From positions 479,166,900 to 479,230,899 of the forward strand of contig NC_081406.1 of assembly GCF_030272615.1 (NCBI RefSeq): 64,000 nucleotides of DNA, in the 5' to 3' direction. Each line of letters opens with the position of its first letter. The stretch's first letter is position 1. Both the position numbers and the translations under genes were made by a program. Source of the stretch: Cryptomeria japonica (lineage: Eukaryota; Streptophyta; Pinopsida; Cupressales; Cupressaceae). This document shows, piece by piece, positions 34,560 to 47,225 of the stretch. The notes below the pieces were generated by a model. The model made no database searches. It saw nothing but the letters and a program-made list of their open reading frames with translations, and was not told where the DNA came from.

Positions 34560-35620
34560 CCTATTGAAACTAATAATTCAACTGTATCTATTTTCTGGAG
34601 AGAAACCCCTATGCTTGATTCGACAAATTATAGAGTATGGAAGAATTAGATGGAGACTCATTTGAGATGTATTGGGAAAGAAATTTGGGAGATCATGAAG
34701 AAAGGCTATACTCATAATTTAACATTTGGCAATCCTCCTCCGGCGAGCCTGGTTAAGGACATTGAAAATGATTGTAGAGCTAGAGAAGCACTCTTGAGAA
34801 CACTATCTCATCAATAAATTATGGCATTAACTAACCAATCTAATGTGAAGGCTATATTGGATAAATTGGAAGCTTTGAATGAAGGTGACCCTACTATTAA
34901 AAAGGATAAACTTGATGGTTATTGGGTAAGGTATGAGAACCCGAAGATGGAAGAAGATGAAAGGATTGCTACTTTCATGGAAAGAGTTAATGAAATTGTT
35001 ATGGGAATTTAGTGATGTGGTGGATCTCTGAGTGAAGATGAGATTGTTTCTAAAGTTTTGAGATCTTTTCCACTAGCTTACCAGATGAAGGCTACTACAA
35101 TTAATGAGATGAGAACAATGGCTAACACTTCTATTAACCATGATACTTTGGTTGGAAAATTGTTTTCTTTTGAGCTTGAAGAATTTGGTCCTCAAGGAGC
35201 TACAAAGAATGAATCTGATTTTCATGCACCTACATCATCAACCAACAAGAGTGATTGGAAAGATTTATATGAAAAAGAACTAGATGAAATGAAGAAATAA
35301 GATGAAGAGTTTGAGCAACTGGAAGCCCTATTCGCTAGAAGAGTACCTAAAGGTCATGCTGGAAGTAAGTATAAAGGAAAATCACCTTTTAAATGTTTTT
35401 CATGTAATAAGATAGGTCATTTTGCATCTAGATGTCCTAAGAGGAATTCAAGATTTGAAGAGGAAGCGAGAAGATCTTTTAGGCCTAACCATGATTATCA
35501 AAACAAGCATAAGTACAGGAGAAACAAAGACAAATCATTTTACTATGCAGATGAGGAAGGTGTAACTGATTGTGATGATGAACAGGCATAAGATTCGGCT
35601 ATTGGATCCGGTAATGATAA
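34560..35620 (+). pseudogene. C1 gag
   Basis: In-frame blocks carry a Copia gag: LDSTNYRVWKN near 34617, ALTNQSNVKAILDKLEAL at 34824 and ERIATFMERVNEIV at 34957. Then come FPLAYQMKATTINEMRT and a basic zone with an intact CX2CX4HX4C knuckle, CFSCNKIGHFASRC, at 35394-35435. Stops interrupt it near 34648, 34816, 35010, 35298 and 35588, several of them TAG or TAA where Gln or Trp would fit. Gag forms the particle that carries element RNA. Confidence 0.85.
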
Positions 35621-36890
35621 GGAATATATATTTTTGGCAATTAAGGAAGATTCTCTGGTACCTGTTATTCAAAATGAGGAAAAGGCCCTTGCTGCTAAAA
35701 TTAAAGACAAGAATGAATGGGTGATAAATAGTGGTTGTTCACAACATATGACTAGAGATAAAAGGATTTTTTTATCTTTGCAAGAATTTGATGGTGGACT
35801 AGTTAGATTTGGAGATGACAAAGCATGCATGATCAAAGGAAGAGTAACTATATCATTGGATGGTAAGCATAATACTGATAATGTTTATTATTTTGAAGGT
35901 TTAAGGCATAATATTTTGAGTGTAGGACAATTGGTGGATAAGTGATTTAAATTACAGTTCAAGCATGGAAAATGCAAAATCATTAATAGATCTGGATTGT
36001 AGATTGCAACTGGTACACATACTAAAGGTAACATCTTTCATTTAAACTCTAGTGAGAAGACATGTTTGACTGCACAAATTGATGAGAGTTGGATATGTCA
36101 TAAGAGGTTGTGTCATGTGAATTTTGATTGCATTGTAAAGAGTATTTCAGCTAAGGTTGTTAGAGATATACCTAAGATTGTGAAACCCTATAATTCAGTA
36201 TGTAAGGAATGTCAATTGGGAAAGCAAGTCAAAACTTCTTTTAAGAGTATTCAAGATAAATCTAATGATGTTCTTGATCTTATTCACACTAATTTATGTG
36301 GTCCTGCTAGAATAAAGAGTTTTTCAGGGCGATAGATATTTTATGCTAATCATTGATGACTATTCTAGAATTATGTGGGTTACTTTTCAAAAGGAAAAAT
36401 ATGAAGCTTTTGAAAAGTTTAAGATCTTCAAAGCTAAATTTGAAACGTAGATAGGGTTAAAGATTAAATGCTCAACGTCAGATCAAGGTAGTGAATTCAC
36501 AACTAGTGACTTTAACAATTATTGTGAGAAGCATGGGATAAGGAGATAGTTGTCTGCCCCCCAAACACCTCAGCAAAATGGTGTTGTGGAAATAAAGAAC
36601 ATAACTATCTTGGATGCAGCTAGAACTATGATGGAAGCTAATCTGCCTCATATCTATTGGAGAAAAGCTATGAGCACGATGGTAGACACATTCAACAAAG
36701 TTCATATCAAAGGAGACACTGATAAAACATCTTATGAGTTATGGTTTGGTCATACACCTTCAGTTAAGTATTTTAGAATCTTTAGTAGTAAATGCTATAT
36801 CAAGAGAGATGATTCCAATGGAAAGTTTGATCCTAGATGTGATGAGGGGATATTTCTTGGTTATTCTAATGAAAGAAAATAATATAGATG
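35621..36890 (+). pseudogene. C1 protease and integrase
   Basis: The protease segment reads WVINSGCSQHMT. The catalytic Asp of D-S-G is now Asn (AAT at 35727-35729). Then come the pre-integrase zone and zinc finger (HKRLCHVNF ... CKECQLGK). In the integrase core the first acidic residue is also lost: HTNLCGP has Asn at 36291-36293. The second (SDQG near 36481) and the Glu (NGVVE, 36589-36591) remain. A frameshift lies near 36330, with stops near 35942, 36000, 36450 and 36549. It ends in FDPRCDEGIFLGYS. Protease cleaved the polyprotein; integrase inserted the cDNA. Confidence 0.88.
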
Positions 36891-37719
36891 TTATAACAAG
36901 AGATTGTAGATAATTATGGAGAGCACTAATGTCAAGGTGGATGAGCTATATAAAGGTCAAATCAGAACTTATGAGAGAGAACCGAAAGTGGAGATGATCA
37001 TAACTAAACTGGTAGCACCTATACCAAAATAGAATGTTGAACCAGTTACTTTGACAGTATCAAAAAATTCAACATTTACTGAAGATCAAAGCAGGGAAAC
37101 AAAAAGTCAGAAGACTCCTCGGTATGTAAAGTTAAATCATTCAAAAGATCAGATCATTGGAGACAAGAGAAAAGGAACAATGAAAAGAAGAAGGTTGGAA
37201 ACTAATGAGGTATATTTAATTTCTCAAGTTGTACTGACATCGGTCATTGAAGCTTGTAAAGATGAATGTTGGATGAAAGATGTGGAAGAGGAATTAGATC
37301 AGATTGAAAAGGACAACACATGGAATTTAGTTCCTCGGCCTAAAAATAAGAATGTTATTGGAACTAAATGGGTTTTTAGGAACAAATTGAACGAGGATGG
37401 ACAAGTTATGAGGAATAAGACTAGATTAGTATGTACAGGATATTCTCAGAAGGAAGAAATTGATTATGATGAGACTTTTGCTCCAATAGCTAGGATTAAA
37501 GCTGTGAGATTATTTCTTGCTTATGATCCCCATAATAAATACAAGGTTTATCAGATGGATGTTAAATGTGCATTTTTGAATTGAGATCTTGAAGACAAAA
37601 TTTATATTGAGCAACCTGATGGTTTTTCACTTTCAGATGATAAAAACATGGTTTGCAGGTTAAGGAAAGAGTTATATGGATTGAAACAAGCCCCTAAAGA
37701 TTGGTATGAAAGATTGGAT
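36891..37719 (+). pseudogene. C1 reverse transcriptase, 5' part
   Basis: After a linker with two stops, the RT begins with WMKDVEEELDQIEKDNTW, LVPRPKNKNVIGTKWVFRNK, YDETFAPIARIKAVRLFL, VYQMDVKCAFLN (stop TGA at 37582) and LYGLKQAPKDWYERLD. The frame breaks at 37719 at the C2 LTR. It resumes at 56992 with KYLLKLGFTKGDVDSNLF, so the original codons ran L-D-K-Y across the junction. Confidence 0.92.
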
Positions 37720-39111
37720 AATTGGCATTTGCATGAAGATTGCATTAATGATATGTTATGTTATCATTGATGTCAATTGAACTAGTAATAATATTGTTGA
37801 TATTGTTGTGATATTGTTACTGTAACCGGTAGGAAGAATTTGTGATGAGAATCGGTAATCGGTGTAATGGTGTAAACTTTATCTATTGTTGTAACTGGTA
37901 AACCCTACCAATTGTTTTTGTTAAACTCTAACTAATTAAGGTTGTTAGATTGGTTATGTTGGTTTATGATCCGACGTTAAGCTATAATGATGGTGACATG
38001 TATGGTCATTGTATGAAGACAAGTTCAAAATGTTTTGGCACGTTGTTTGTCTCGGGAATCAAAAAATTTATTACATCTAATGCAAAGCGCGTGATGAGTT
38101 ACTGAGCTCGAAGAAGCGATAATCAAGGAGTGATTGAGGTTTTATTAATTGATGTGTAGAGATTGCTATGTAATCCAACGGTCATACTTGAACCAACTTG
38201 TTTGTAAAATCTATGAGAGAATTAGGTTTTTGTTGTGTTACCGACCTGATTGATTTGTTTATAAGGTCGATGAAGTTGTCTAGTTGAAGGTGTTGGCAGA
38301 GATCAATTGAGTGTGTGGTTGCCAAACCAAATGATGAGTCTGTAGTTTGAGTAACGGCTGATAGGAGCTCAAAAGAATCTGATCAAGCAAGTGTAGTGCT
38401 ATTCAGACAAATCAGCAAACTCTTGTTTTCTAACAATTACAACAGAATTGAAATCCCCTAACCAGGTAATCTCTAACAAGCTTGGTGCTATTCAAATCCT
38501 CTAACAAGGTAGTCCATTAGATTGGATTTTCAAATCCTCTACTAAGGTTACTCCTTATAGGGTATTGCTTCTAACAAGGAATTTCTAGTCAATCCCTTAA
38601 CTGGGTGATTCCTAACAAGATCAATTCTTAACATGAGTTTTGTAAAGCTTTAACAGGCTTGGCTCCTAACAGGGCGAACTTTAGAAGAGTTTAGATATTA
38701 TCTTGTGAGTCTCATCTCACCATGGTTTTTACCTATTTGGGTTTCCACGTGAAAAATACTTGTGTCATGTGGTGAGTGTTTTTGTGGTTATGGTCTTATG
38801 GTTGATTTGATTAACTACTTAACTCTTTCTGATAAAGCATGATAACCGGAAGCATTGAGAAAAGAGGTATGTTGACATATAATAAAGCATTTGGATGTTT
38901 ACAAGTCTAATTATGTTTACTGTTAAGTTGTTGTAACAGTCAACCAGTTTTCTTATGAGTTTTCATCTTGACAGTGGTATTTCATTGATAAGTTTACTTT
39001 GTGTGATTGAGATTGAGATTGGGAAAGTTTGTATCAGTTTTTCTATTTACTGATTCACCCTCCCCCCCTCTCAGTAATCTACCAGATACTTATTCTTTCA
39101 TCATACTATCA
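37720..39111 (+). repeat. C2 5' LTR
   Basis: 1392 bases. The first two bases are AA where the 3' LTR has TG, so the terminal dinucleotide is mutated. It ends TCATCATACTATCA before the primer site. It contains repeated CTCTAACAAGG-like motifs at 38450-38660. Confidence 0.92.
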
Positions 39112-39113
39112 AT

Positions 39114-39125
39114 TGGTATCAGAGC
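39114..39125 (+). other. C2 primer-binding site (initiator Met tRNA)
   Basis: TGGTATCAGAGC, intact, two bases inside the 5' LTR. Confidence 0.92.
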
Positions 39126-39181
39126 ATCTTAGGTCCTCTAAGGTCTAAGCCTAATAGCTTGAGGTAAAGATCTGCTAGATC

Positions 39182-40130
39182 ATGATGAAGAAGGAAGGTC
39201 CAAAGTTTAACTTTGAAAACTATAGGATATGGAGCGACAAAATGAAAATTTACATCAAGAGTCTGGGAAGCCAGTATTGGGATCATGTAGATACTAAGTA
39301 TATTGCACCCACTGGGATTCAAACTAATGATCATAAAAAAGAACAACAAGAAAATCATCAAGCATTAGAAGCTATTATCAGTTCGCTATTTGATGCTGAA
39401 TATGTAGATGCTCATGGTCTTGAAACTGCATATACGGTATGGAAAAAACTTTAAGAGATTTATAGCGGTGATGAACATGTTAAGATTGCTAAAGAGGAGA
39501 GTCTAAGAGGAAATTTTGATGACATGAGGATGGTTGAAGGTGAGAATATCCAACGGTATGGTGAAAGGATAAAATAGATAGTGGATGAAATTAAGAGTGC
39601 AAGAGGGAAAGTGGAAGATGCCACAGTGATCAGTAAGATATTGAGAACCCTCATACCAGTCTATGCTATTCAAGTTGTAGCTATTCGGGAGCTGAAGTCC
39701 ATTGACAAAACAAAGGTAACTCTTGAATCCATCATTAGAAATATTACTACTTTTGAATTAATTGGTTATGATGGTAGTGTACAAAAATCTAAGTCTACAT
39801 TTAGAGCTTTTGTTTCTAACCCATCTGTGAGAAAAAGTAGAGATACTAGTCACAGTTATGAATCCAAATCCAATAGAGAAGTTGATGATGAAGACAATTT
39901 AGTGGAGCTTGAGGCATTGTTGGAAAAAGTGATTTCCTAGAGGCACTGGTAAATATAGAGGTAAATTACCTTTGAAATTTTTTCGAATGCAACAAGATTG
40001 GCCACATAGCTGATAATTGTCCTAATGGTGAAAATGAACACAAGAGAGATAAATTCAAGAAGTATAAGGGTAAAGAGAAGAGAGATTGTCTTATTGATAT
40101 TGATAGTGGTATCACTGATAAAGAATTTGA
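39182..40130 (+). pseudogene. C2 gag
   Basis: The start MMKKEGPKFNFENYRIW is at 39182, about 55 bases after the primer site. Then come SQYWDHVDTKYIAPTG, GLETAYTVWKKL (stop TAA), GENIQRYGERIK (stop TAG) and a long block to 39937. The zinc knuckle near 39975-40025 is broken by a frameshift: only CNKIGHIADNC is left in one frame and the leading C-x-x is damaged. Function as for other Copia gags. Confidence 0.85.
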
Positions 40131-41362
40131 TGGTGATTCTAGTGAAGATATTGTGTTTGTATATATTAATGAAGAGATGTCTGACCAGAAGGCATTAGTA
40201 TCCAGGATGGATAACTCTAATGATTGGATCATTGATAGTGGTTGTTCACATCATATAACCGGTGATCGGATGAAATTTCTTTCTCTGAAGGAATTTGTTG
40301 GCGGTGTTGTTAGATTTGGCAATGGATCACCCTGCATGGTTAAAGGTAAGGGAGTTATTTCTCTTAATGGGAAGAGCAGTGTAGATAATTTCTACTGCGT
40401 TGAAGGTCTAAATCACAATCTTTTGAGTGTGGCACAACTCAATGACAAAGGATACCCACTGGAGTTTAAAAATGGTATGTGCAAAATATTTGACAACAAA
40501 GGTGAATTGATTGCAACCGAGAAGAAAACTAAAGGTAACCTATTTCACCTTAATCCTAAAGTTAGAAACCATTTAATTGCAAAAATAGATGATAGATATC
40601 TTTGGAATAGGATATTTTGTCAAATAAACTTTGATAACCTTATTAAAGTGAGTAAGTCCAAGACAGTGAGAGGTTTTCCTCAATTAGACAAACTAGTTAA
40701 TACTCTTTGCAAAGAATGTCAGCTAGGGAAGATGACTTCTTAAACTTTTAAGAGAAAATATTTTTCAGCGGAACATTTGTTAGATTTTGGTTCATATAGA
40801 TCTTTGTGGACCAATAAGAACAAAAAGTATTCAAAGTGACAGATATTTTTATGATCTTCATTGATGATTGCTCAAGAATGATGTGGGTCACATTCTTGAA
40901 GGATAAGACTGAAGCTTTTGGTAAGTTCAAGGCATTCATGGCCTTAGCTGAGAAAGAGAGTGAGAAGAAGATAAAGTGTCTGAGGACAGACCAAGGCGGT
41001 GAATTTACTTCTGAGGAATTCACTAGGTACTATGAAGAGAACTGTATCAAACAAGAATTTTCTGCACCAAGGACATCATAGGAGAATGGTATCGCAAACA
41101 GGAACAATTGGTCAGTTGTTGAAGCTGCTAGGACAATGTTGATACAAGGAGGTGTAGCAAAAACCTTTTGGACATAAGTTGTCACCACAACTGTCTACAC
41201 TATGAACTAAGTTTTGGTGAAGAGAGGTAAGGACAAGACTCCTTATGAATATTGGTATGGAAGACCACCTGATGTTAGTTATTTTAAGATATTTGGAAGC
41301 AAATGTTTTACTAAGAGAGGTGATTACATTAGAAAATTTGAATCTAAGAGTGATGAAGGTAT
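40131..41362 (+). pseudogene. C2 protease and integrase, 5' part
   Basis: The protease motif WIIDSGCSHHIT is intact (Asp codon 40234-40236). Pre-integrase and zinc segments follow (HNLLSVAQL, LCKECQLGK). The frame is broken near 40741-40840, where the first catalytic Asp should be. The core resumes with MIFIDDCSRMMWVTFLKD and RTDQGGEFTSEEF, then ENGIANRN, where the catalytic Glu is replaced by Asn. Stops occur near 41078, 41174 and 41207. The frame reaches KSDEGI at 41362, where G2 interrupts it, and continues at 53386 as FLSYSTKSKAYKCFN. Confidence 0.9.
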
Positions 41363-41851
41363 TGTATACACCTAAAAATGGTCTGAAGATAATTAATTAA
41401 ATAAGCAATTATTTAATTAATCACCCTTCCTAATTTAATTTAATTCACTAAGTAATTTGATTATTTTCCCCCTTTCATCTACTTATTAATAAATCTAAGG
41501 ATTTATATAATAGGTTCATTTCATAATCCCCTTTGATTAATTAATTCAAATTAATTAATTCCCCTCATCAAATTCCCCCCATCAAACTCATTTCTTCTAA
41601 ATCCCCTAATTAATTAAAACAAATCAATTAATGACTTGTTGAGATTAATTAGCCTTTTCCTATTATTTGAATTTTTAAATTAAAATTCTCCTAACTTCTA
41701 ACCACCTAACCTAACCCCTTCTAAACCTAACTCATTCCATCTAACCCTAAGTTTGCCTAAACCCATCCTAGCTTGCACATCCTAACCACCATGTCCCCTT
41801 TCCTTGAACACTTTACTCTCTCATGAGCAAATATTTGTGACACGTGTCACT

Positions 41852-42040
41852 AAATGTTCCCTTTAATCCAACATCTTCTAGAAGCCTCTTGACACTTGTC
41901 ACCATAGAGATGACAAATGTTCCCTTTCATCCAACCTCTTCTAGAAGCCTCTTGACACTTGTCACCATAGATATGACATTGTCCCCTTTAATCCAACCAC
42001 TTCTCCTACCAATGTCCAAATGTTCCCTTTAATCCAACCT
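41852..42040. repeat. 63-bp tandem repeats inside the G2 LTR
   Basis: Three units of AAATGTTCCCTTTAATCC... with CTTGACACTTGTCACCATAG, starting at 41852, 41915 and about 41977. The same array is in the 3' LTR from 52688 to about 52870, and a two-unit version is in the G4 LTR (23390-23520). Frames open across it are artefacts. Confidence 0.9.
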
Positions 42041-42129
42041 CTTTGCCAACCTCCAATTTAATCATTGATATCCTCAGACTTAATCTTGACCGTTGATTCT
42101 TGCCACCTCACCCCTGGCCTTGGAAATCT

Positions 42130-42138
42130 TATAAATAG
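42130..42138 (+). promoter_or_regulatory. LTR TATA box, G2 family
   Basis: TATAAATAG is conserved at the same place in all three LTRs of the family (42130, 52967, and 23298 on the minus strand), about 720-770 bases into the LTR. This is a likely Pol II core promoter for the element RNA. Confidence 0.7.
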
Positions 42139-42546
42139 ATCCCATTTTGGAGAAATAATCATCCCATCTCATTTACATTTTGAGCATTGTTACTATAGGC
42201 ATATAGCTCTTGGTTTATCATTTTAGCATTATTATCATGTTCAATTTTAGCTTAAATCTAGCTTATTTTCTAGCATAATCATGGGATCATGTAGCTTAAT
42301 CTTTATCATTGCTAGCCTAAATGCATCATTTGTCATTTAAATCCTCCATTTAAGTGTAGTCAAGTCACTGGAATTTGCATGACCAAATCTGAGAGAAACA
42401 TTCATACTCGCAATTACTAGGAGGCGATAGATCGCTTAGTTATGGTTTTATCTTTATTTGCTTTAAATTCATTAACCATGCTTGTAATGATCTATTGAGT
42501 GTTTTGTGTTGCAAGAACAAGTATACACTTCATAGGCACAACATTT

Positions 42547-42564
42547 TGGCACCCACCATGGGGC
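42547..42564 (+). other. G2 primer-binding site
   Basis: TGGCACCCACCATGGGGC, three bases after the LTR. Compared with the G4 copy both look like CpG-decayed forms of TGGCGCCCACCGTGGGGC, a site I associate with plant Tat elements. The tRNA is not named here. Confidence 0.7.
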
Positions 42565-44609
42565 TGAGATCATCATTTTTGGCCTCTAAAGCTTCATAAA
42601 TCTTTGCCGAGTCTAGTTCAGAGTGTCGTACGAGCTACTTTTTTGGCTCGTACAAACTCCTTTATGGTCTAGGACGATATTATATTTTTACTCGTATTAG
42701 CTCAATCCTATGTCATAGGAGCATCTTTATTCTATCACATGAGATCTAAATTCATGTCATACGAGTTTCTGGTTGGTAAATTCTTTACTCGTATTAGCTT
42801 GTTTCTATGTCGTACGAGCCTATTTTGGCTTGTGTCTGAGATCTAAATTTGTGTCGTTTCAGCTCATAAATCATGTCGTATGAGTATCTGCATCTAGGAT
42901 TTTAAAATAAACTACAGTTTAGGGTTTTCTATTTTTAATCCAAGATTTACTAATGATAACCCTGACTTGTTTGTTAGATTTCTGGCAGCTTAACTCTTTT
43001 CTGCAGGACAATTGATGAAGATACGCTTGTCAAAGACCAAATTCAAAATGCATCAATGACTACTAATGGATCTATTTTGCAGGTTGCCTAAAAGAATTCA
43101 ATAAAACTTTGTGTATTCTTTAAAGTTTTTCTAGGCACACTTATCTTTTGCTAAAGGAATGAACAATCATGTATTTTGTGTCTTTGATGATAGGCGAGTA
43201 TGCTCTCACCTTTCTTAGGTGATCAAAAAGACAAAATAATCTTTTGTTTTCATTAGTGCATTTCTTTAGTAGGCTTGCCCTCCCGAGGAGTTATTAACTC
43301 TTAAAGCCATTATGACCGGTGTGAGGGGAATGACCTAATGGGAACGACTAATGCCAAGTAATCCAACCCACTATAAAATAAATGTGATTTGATGAAAATC
43401 AATTCAATGGTAGTGCTCAGGAATAACTCTCCTCCATACCTTCGGGTATAGCAAACCTTGATTTTCAAGGTTGGGAGACCTCTTAATTGAGTATTATACC
43501 TCGATGCGCTAAACGGATCCCTTACTAGTATCAGTTAAATTAGAATCTACCCGATTAGCCTTCAAAAGGGTGATAATCTTTGTGCAAGAGAGATAGTAAC
43601 TCTCCTAAGATACTTGCCATATCATTCCCCCATTAGCATTTGGAGTAAGATAATACGGCATTTAGAATCCATTATGTGAGACTTAGCGGCCGTATTCTGA
43701 TTAGCTATTAGGTGTGTACCTAAGCTTGCAAGTAAAGGTTTTCTCTCCTCAGCCAACTTCCTTAGGGTTAGCATGTTTGTGGTCACTTATCATATCACGT
43801 GTTTGTTGTGTATTCTTCCCTAAATTGAAGAATCGGACATCTAAAATTGAAAAAACATAACCAAAACATAAAAATTCACCAATCCAAATTTAGCAAAACA
43901 AACATTTTTTTTATCTCTGCTCTGTTATCTGTTATACGAGTCAATTTCTCTATCATACTATCTAGTGATTTGTCATATGGTTCAGAAAGAAATGTTGTAC
44001 AAAACTGAGCTTTTTACATGAAATTTTTTATTTGTCATTTAGGGCTATAATCTATCATAGGAGTCTCTATTTTTTTATCAGTCCAGAGCTACGCCTTTGC
44101 ATGACTTTTTTAGGTCTGTCCTTTTTCTTGATCAATTTGCAATAATCATAAACATTTGTTATCTATTGCTTTGTGCTTGGATTGTCTTCTTGGTTTTCTT
44201 GGTCAAGTTATCATCTGTCAAAATCAGACTTTAAAACATAAACACCTCAAGATTTTCAACTACTCACCCTCAACAAGTTCAAGATCTAAACAACTCAAAG
44301 TGCATTATCACCCTATTTGATAAACTGATCACTCAAACATAGTTTCTCATCAGGATCTATCATCCTCTATCACGAAACTGAAATGTTTGGTTAGGATAAT
44401 CTTGTCCCACATCGTAGGATATATCATTCCTACTGGACTTGGTTCTTATCAAATAATCATCATTGCACTCCAAAAGCGAAGATCAAAAAACTTGCAAACT
44501 TTAAACACTTGAACCATGTTTTCGTGTCATATCGTGCTATCACATTTACCTTGACAGTTGATCACTTATCAAAACAAACTTTTGGACAATCGAATCCTAG
44601 TAAAATAAC
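42565..44609 (+). other. Long untranslated leader of G2
   Basis: Two kilobases without coding signal between primer site and gag. The first 300 bases carry many TGTCGTACGAG-like motifs, and related ones reappear near 43930-44060. The part at about 43150-43800 is conserved with the G4 leader. Such leaders can hold packaging or dimerisation signals; that role is inference. Confidence 0.75.
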
Positions 44610-46629
44610 ATGTGTATGCCCATTCTAACTAGAGCTCAGAGACGAAAGATCATAGAGATGGAAATCAAAACATTGGAAACCAATGAAGAGCATATAACCA
44701 TGAAACATGAAGAGGAAATACAAGTTGAAGGAGAAATAATGGAACAAAATATCAGAGACATTAAGAAAGATCCTCAATTCGATAAATTTATGCAGAAATT
44801 ATTGGAGGGAGAAAAAGAAAAATATTTCCTAATGTTAGTCAAATCTGGTGCTACACTCCCCCAAGATTTTGATGTGAATGACACAAAAGAAAAGTAATCC
44901 TCCCCCTTATAACGAACAATATGAGGATATTTTTGGTCTCTACATGAATGACACATCAATCCCCAATAATACCAGAACTAATGAAGAAACCTACATACCC
45001 AAAAGAGTTGAAGTAGAAATTCTGAATAACATCCAATCCAATGAAGATACAAGAAGGACCAGAGATGACACTAGAAGAGATCCAGATCCTCCTAAAATAA
45101 AAAATTAGGGTCATATAAGAACAAATAATGTTGATAATCCTATCACAACTCTCACACAACAACCACAAACACTACAAACATAAATTCAAGATATGCAGAG
45201 AGGAAATGTTAGAAGATACTCACTTCAAGAAATCTATCCTTATCCATTTGAAAGAAACCTAAACATGATACCATTTCCTATAGGTTTTGAAACTCCTAGA
45301 TATGAAAAATATGATGGAAGCATTGACCCTCAAGATCATATAAGAAAATTTTGCACAATGAGTATGGAGTTTTCACATGAGGATACCTACTTGATGAGAT
45401 TATTTCTGAAAAGCTTAACTAGACTAGCTATGGAATGGTTCTCCAAACTTCCACTTGGAATCAGATCATTCTCAGAATTGTTGGATAAGTTTGTTTCACA
45501 ATACTCTTACAAAATACAACATGAAGTAACAATGATAGACCTATGTAATGCCAAACAAAAGAGTGGAGAAGCTTTCATGACATGTTTACAATGATGGAGA
45601 CACTTAGCTTCACGGTATCCTTGTATAGTGCTAGAATATGAAAAAATGGACATATTCATTGACAACTTAAATGATCAAATGAGTTATTACTTAAAAATGC
45701 AAGGAAATCAAAGTTTTAGAAAAATGATTGATAATGGAATCAGAATGGAGGAGGCCATGATAAAGAAAGGTGAATTGAAAATATACAAAGGAGTCCATCC
45801 TCCTAACAACAACAATAACAACAACCACAATGATAAACCAAAGTTTTGGAATAGAAATAAAAATGTCATCAATGATGGAATAGTGGATAACAACAATGTG
45901 AAACCAAAACAACCAATTTTTAACTTATCTACTCACTCAGCAGCGGCTCAGCAAAACAACAATCACCAAAAAGCAACTATCAAAAATTTCTTTCAAAGAC
46001 AATTTACAAACATTGGTGAATCCCTTGGGTCAGCACTAAAGACACTTCTTGCAAACAAATTGATCACTTTACCAGAAGAAAGGAACTACGAACCTCAAAT
46101 CAAATGACCCTAGTGGAATGATAACCATTATTGCAATTTCCATCGAAACAAGGGACATCATACAGATATTTGTCAGAAGTTGAAATATACCATACAAGAT
46201 ATGATTGATAATGGAGTAATAATAGTGGATGGACATACAACAAATGAATCTCATACAAATTTTAAAACTTTGCTTCCAAACTATGAGAAAAGTGAATCAT
46301 CAACAACAAACAATGGTAAGAGAAAAGTGAAGCTAAATTATGCTTATACATATGATAATGTGGTAAACGAGATTGTAGTTAAAGAAAAACAAAATCAAGA
46401 ACATGCTCATGCTATCACAAGAAGCAAAGACAAAGTTGTTTTGTCAGGTCCTACAATAAACACAACATCCACTACCAAACAATACAACCTAGTGGATCAA
46501 TTGCAAAAAACACCCGCACAAATATCCATCTTAGAATTATTAAATCTTTCACCTACACACAAAGAAATTCTTGAAAAAGCATTAATCGATACAATAGTAT
46601 CCAAAGATCTTGATATCAATCAATTCTAA
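44610..46629 (+). pseudogene. G2 gag
   Basis: The N-terminal block (44610-44897) is charged (RRKIIEMEIKTLETNEEHI). After breaks near 44896 and 45108-45190 the gag domain follows (45193-45594): GFETPRYEKYDGSIDPQDH, MRLFLKSLTRLAMEWFSKLP, FSELLDKFVSQYS. A TGA at 45592 (Trp position) and a TAG/TAA pair near 46107 interrupt it. An Asn-rich linker (45805-45900) precedes a Tat-type knuckle, CNFHRNKGHHTDIC (46132-46173, CX2HX4HX4C). The last block ends at 46629. Gag builds the RNA-containing particle. Length about 670 codons. Confidence 0.9.
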
Positions 46630-46632
46630 ACC

Positions 46633-47217
46633 ATGGTGGGACACCTCCCAACCCCTCACTGCTTATCATTCATTGAACAACATGACATGTCCTTGCAACA
46701 TCCCCACAATGCTCCTTTGCATATTGAAGTCCTCATTCACAAAACGTACATTAAACTTGTTCTAATAGACGATGGAGTTGGCCTAAATATCTGTTCATTG
46801 AGTCTTGTTCATGCCTTAGGATATTCAGAAGATGTAGTTGATGTCCAAAAAAGGATCACCATAAAAGCCTATGATGAAGAAGAATGTTCCTCTAAGGGAA
46901 TTGTGATACTACCCATCAGAGTGGGACCTTTGCAGAAAGACATAGCATGCCAAGTTCTAGACTTGGACTTATCATATAATCTACTCCCGGGGAGACCATG
47001 GATACATGACTTGCAAGCTGTCCCATCAACATATCATCAGTGTGTAAAATTTCCCTACAATGGGTAAGAATTCACAATCTCTACAGATTCAAATCCATTT
47101 CAATACTGCAGCAATCTAAAAATGGCTCAAGAAGTCATTGTTCCTCATAACAGGGAGGCATCATCTTCGAGCACACAATCCAAGGAACAATCATTTGCCT
47201 CTATTTTATCAAGTATG
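46633..47217 (+). pseudogene. G2 aspartic protease
   Basis: This block has IEVLIHKTYIKLVLIDDG followed by VGLNICSL, then YNLLPGRPWIHDL. This is the plant gypsy retropepsin pattern (catalytic Asp-Gly, then LLGRPW). Asp codons lie at 46768-46773; the usual D-G-G or D-G-A is D-D-G here, so the exact catalytic turn may be altered. A TAA follows FPYNG at 47066, after which the frame continues to 47220. It processed the gag-pol polyprotein. Confidence 0.8.
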
Positions 47218-47225
47218 GAAAAAAA

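Larger units (their letters stand above)
41363..42543 (+). repeat. G2 5' LTR
   Basis: 1181 bases, from TGTATACACCTAAAAATGG to GGCACAACA. TTAATTAA-rich palindromic stretch near 41535-41565. Internal 63-bp repeats at 41852-42040. Confidence 0.95.

Noticed and set aside
41844-42032. Open frame of about 62 codons, repeated at 52678-52866
   Set aside because: It is the 63-bp LTR minisatellite read in one frame; present in both LTRs and without start context.
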